A model generated the notes under the pieces. The model was given only the letters and a program-made list of their open reading frames with translations. It was not told the origin of the DNA and did no database searches. 15,434 bases of DNA from contig DAJY01000018.1 in NCBI GenBank assembly GCA_002499015.1, positions 1 through 15,434 of the forward strand. The letters are read 5' to 3'. The position numbers and the translations under genes were made by a program. The first letter of the stretch is position 1, and every line of letters starts with the position of its first letter. Shown piece after piece: positions 14,571 to 15,434 of the stretch. The DNA is from Euryarchaeota archaeon UBA242. GTDB lineage: Archaea; Thermoplasmatota; Poseidoniia; Poseidoniales; Poseidoniaceae.

Positions 14571-15434
14571 ATGAACGAGGTGTGTCCAATCACTTATTTC
14601 ACAGAAGAGCAGCAAAAACGCTGGCCTAATCTGCATAATTCATTGATTGGCCAATTAGAATTCCCTACAGTTACTGAAATCCCACCAGATGCTCTCGCCA
14701 CACTGAATAACGATGTAAATGAAATGCTGCGTAAGCAACTTGAACTCAGTAAAAGAGATAGAAGTCGAGAAAAGTTATTCGTCTTTTTGAAACAAATATT
14801 GGAATATCGATTTCCTGGAAGTAAATTAGATAAATTCGGTTCATCTGTAACAGGACTGTCACTGGCCCAAGGCGACATAGATTTGTGCTTACAAATACCA
14901 GGGAAAGTCCCTCACAAAGTTTTCAACAAGATTGGCAAACTTCTAAGATTACACGATTTTGTTGACATTATAGTAATACCTCACGCTAAGGTCCCTATTG
15001 TAAAATGCAGAGATGGAAAAACAGGTATATCGCTTGATATCTCAGTCAACAACACACTAGCACTGCAAAATACACAATTACTCAAAACATATTCAATGCA
15101 AGACTCTAGAGTATCTCAGGCAATATTGGCGATTAAACATTGGGCAATGTGTAGAGATGTTAGTGATGCTCCTTCCGGGACATTATCTTCATATTCATGG
15201 TCCATATTGTGTATCCAATCAATGCAAATGTCCTCTCCACCATTGGTAGCAAATGTTCAAACCGGTAAAAAAAGAAATATTCAATATGTTGAAGGCGATG
15301 ATTATGATGTCACAATTCATCCAAATCCAAAGAGCTTACTAAAACAACAAAATCAGCAAAACCTCGGAGAAATCATCGCACATTTTTTCGAAACCTTTGC
15401 CAAGTGGAATTGGGATTTGGACATCTGCTCTATT
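14571..15434 (+). CDS. Trf4/Cid1-type non-canonical poly(A) or terminal nucleotidyltransferase, 3' end outside the window
   Basis: Template-independent RNA 3'-end nucleotidyltransferase of the Pol-beta superfamily, read through 288 codons to the window edge without a stop. The catalytic domain is at about 50-160: FGSSVTGL (89-96) and GDIDL (101-105) give Gly90-Ser91 and the metal ligands Asp102 and Asp104; VPIVKC (141-146) leads to the third acid Asp156 in SLDISVNN. The PAP-associated central domain follows, with NTQLLKTYSMQDSRV (167-181), AIKHWAM (187-193) including a Cid1-type Lys189, and GTLSSYSW (203-210), whose Ser-Tyr pair matches the UTP/ATP-stacking position in Cid1. NLGEIIAHFFETFAKWNWD (264-282) is the family's SLGELL-FF block. 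The residue that separates UTP from ATP preference (Cid1 His336) would lie past the window. The family is characteristic of eukaryotes, so its occurrence here is unusual. Coupled to the preceding coiled-coil gene. Confidence 0.93.
   Translation, partial: MNEVCPITYFTEEQQKRWPNLHNSLIGQLEFPTVTEIPPDALATLNNDVNEMLRKQLELSKRDRSREKLFVFLKQILEYRFPGSKLDKFGSSVTGLSLAQGDIDLCLQIPGKVPHKVFNKIGKLLRLHDFVDIIVIPHAKVPIVKCRDGKTGISLDISVNNTLALQNTQLLKTYSMQDSRVSQAILAIKHWAMCRDVSDAPSGTLSSYSWSILCIQSMQMSSPPLVANVQTGKKRNIQYVEGDDYDVTIHPNPKSLLKQQNQQNLGEIIAHFFETFAKWNWDLDICSI

Noticed and set aside
14594..14878. 94-codon minus-strand frame near the right end
   Set aside because: Overlaps the GSS/DID catalytic region of the Trf4/Cid1-like gene, which has clear motifs in the plus frame.
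1..15434. CRISPR arrays, tRNA/rRNA genes, insertion sequences, phage or defence genes
   Set aside because: No regularly spaced repeats, tRNA-like cloverleaf, terminal inverted repeats, transposase or defence-type domain was seen; intergenic gaps are too short to hide most of these.

Overview
The window looks like a piece of an aerobic, planktonic euryarchaeal chromosome of the Marine Group II (Poseidoniales) kind. Archaeal markers are ribosomal protein eS1, a COG1325-type RNA-binding protein, an archaeal coiled-coil protein of the COG1340 type and a PdxS with the archaeal insertion. Mixed with them are bacterial-looking genes (ThyA, FolA, an FdxA-type ferredoxin). The DNA is AT-rich, with very short intergenic gaps (none over about 150 bases). 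It has no recognisable tRNA, rRNA, insertion sequence, CRISPR array or phage gene. The lineage assignment is inference from gene content only.

Layout. 1-709: 3' part of an unrecognised gene. 759-2033 (+): thymidylate synthase then dihydrofolate reductase, a two-gene dTMP/folate operon. 2059-3246 (-): a MazG-like nucleotide pyrophosphohydrolase behind an MTAP-family purine nucleoside phosphorylase; both are convergent with the folate pair. 3342-4346 (-): ribosomal protein eS1 with an extra C-terminal SAP domain, divergent from 4508-4945 (+), a COG1325 RNA-binding protein. 5040-6385 (+): a seven-iron ferredoxin and the pyridoxal phosphate synthase PdxS. 6422-13702 (-): a long co-directional run. 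In transcription order it contains a large secreted or surface protein with a C-terminal membrane anchor and two cytoplasmic zinc ribbons, a DtxR-family iron-type regulator, a five-helix membrane protein, a COG1340 coiled-coil protein, a sugar-nucleotide pyrophosphorylase and a small helical protein. 13796-15434 (+): diverging from that run, a coiled-coil protein followed one base later by a gene that runs off the window.

The most notable gene is this last one (14571 to the window end). Read directly, it is a Trf4/Cid1-type non-canonical poly(A)/terminal nucleotidyltransferase, with GSS, DID and a third Asp, followed by a PAP-associated domain. This family is typical of eukaryotes, and here it is translationally coupled to a coiled-coil protein. 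Other points of interest are the eS1-SAP fusion, the surface protein with tandem zinc ribbons, and an Asp-to-Asn type change in the phosphorylase base pocket that points to 6-oxopurine or methylthioinosine substrates rather than methylthioadenosine.
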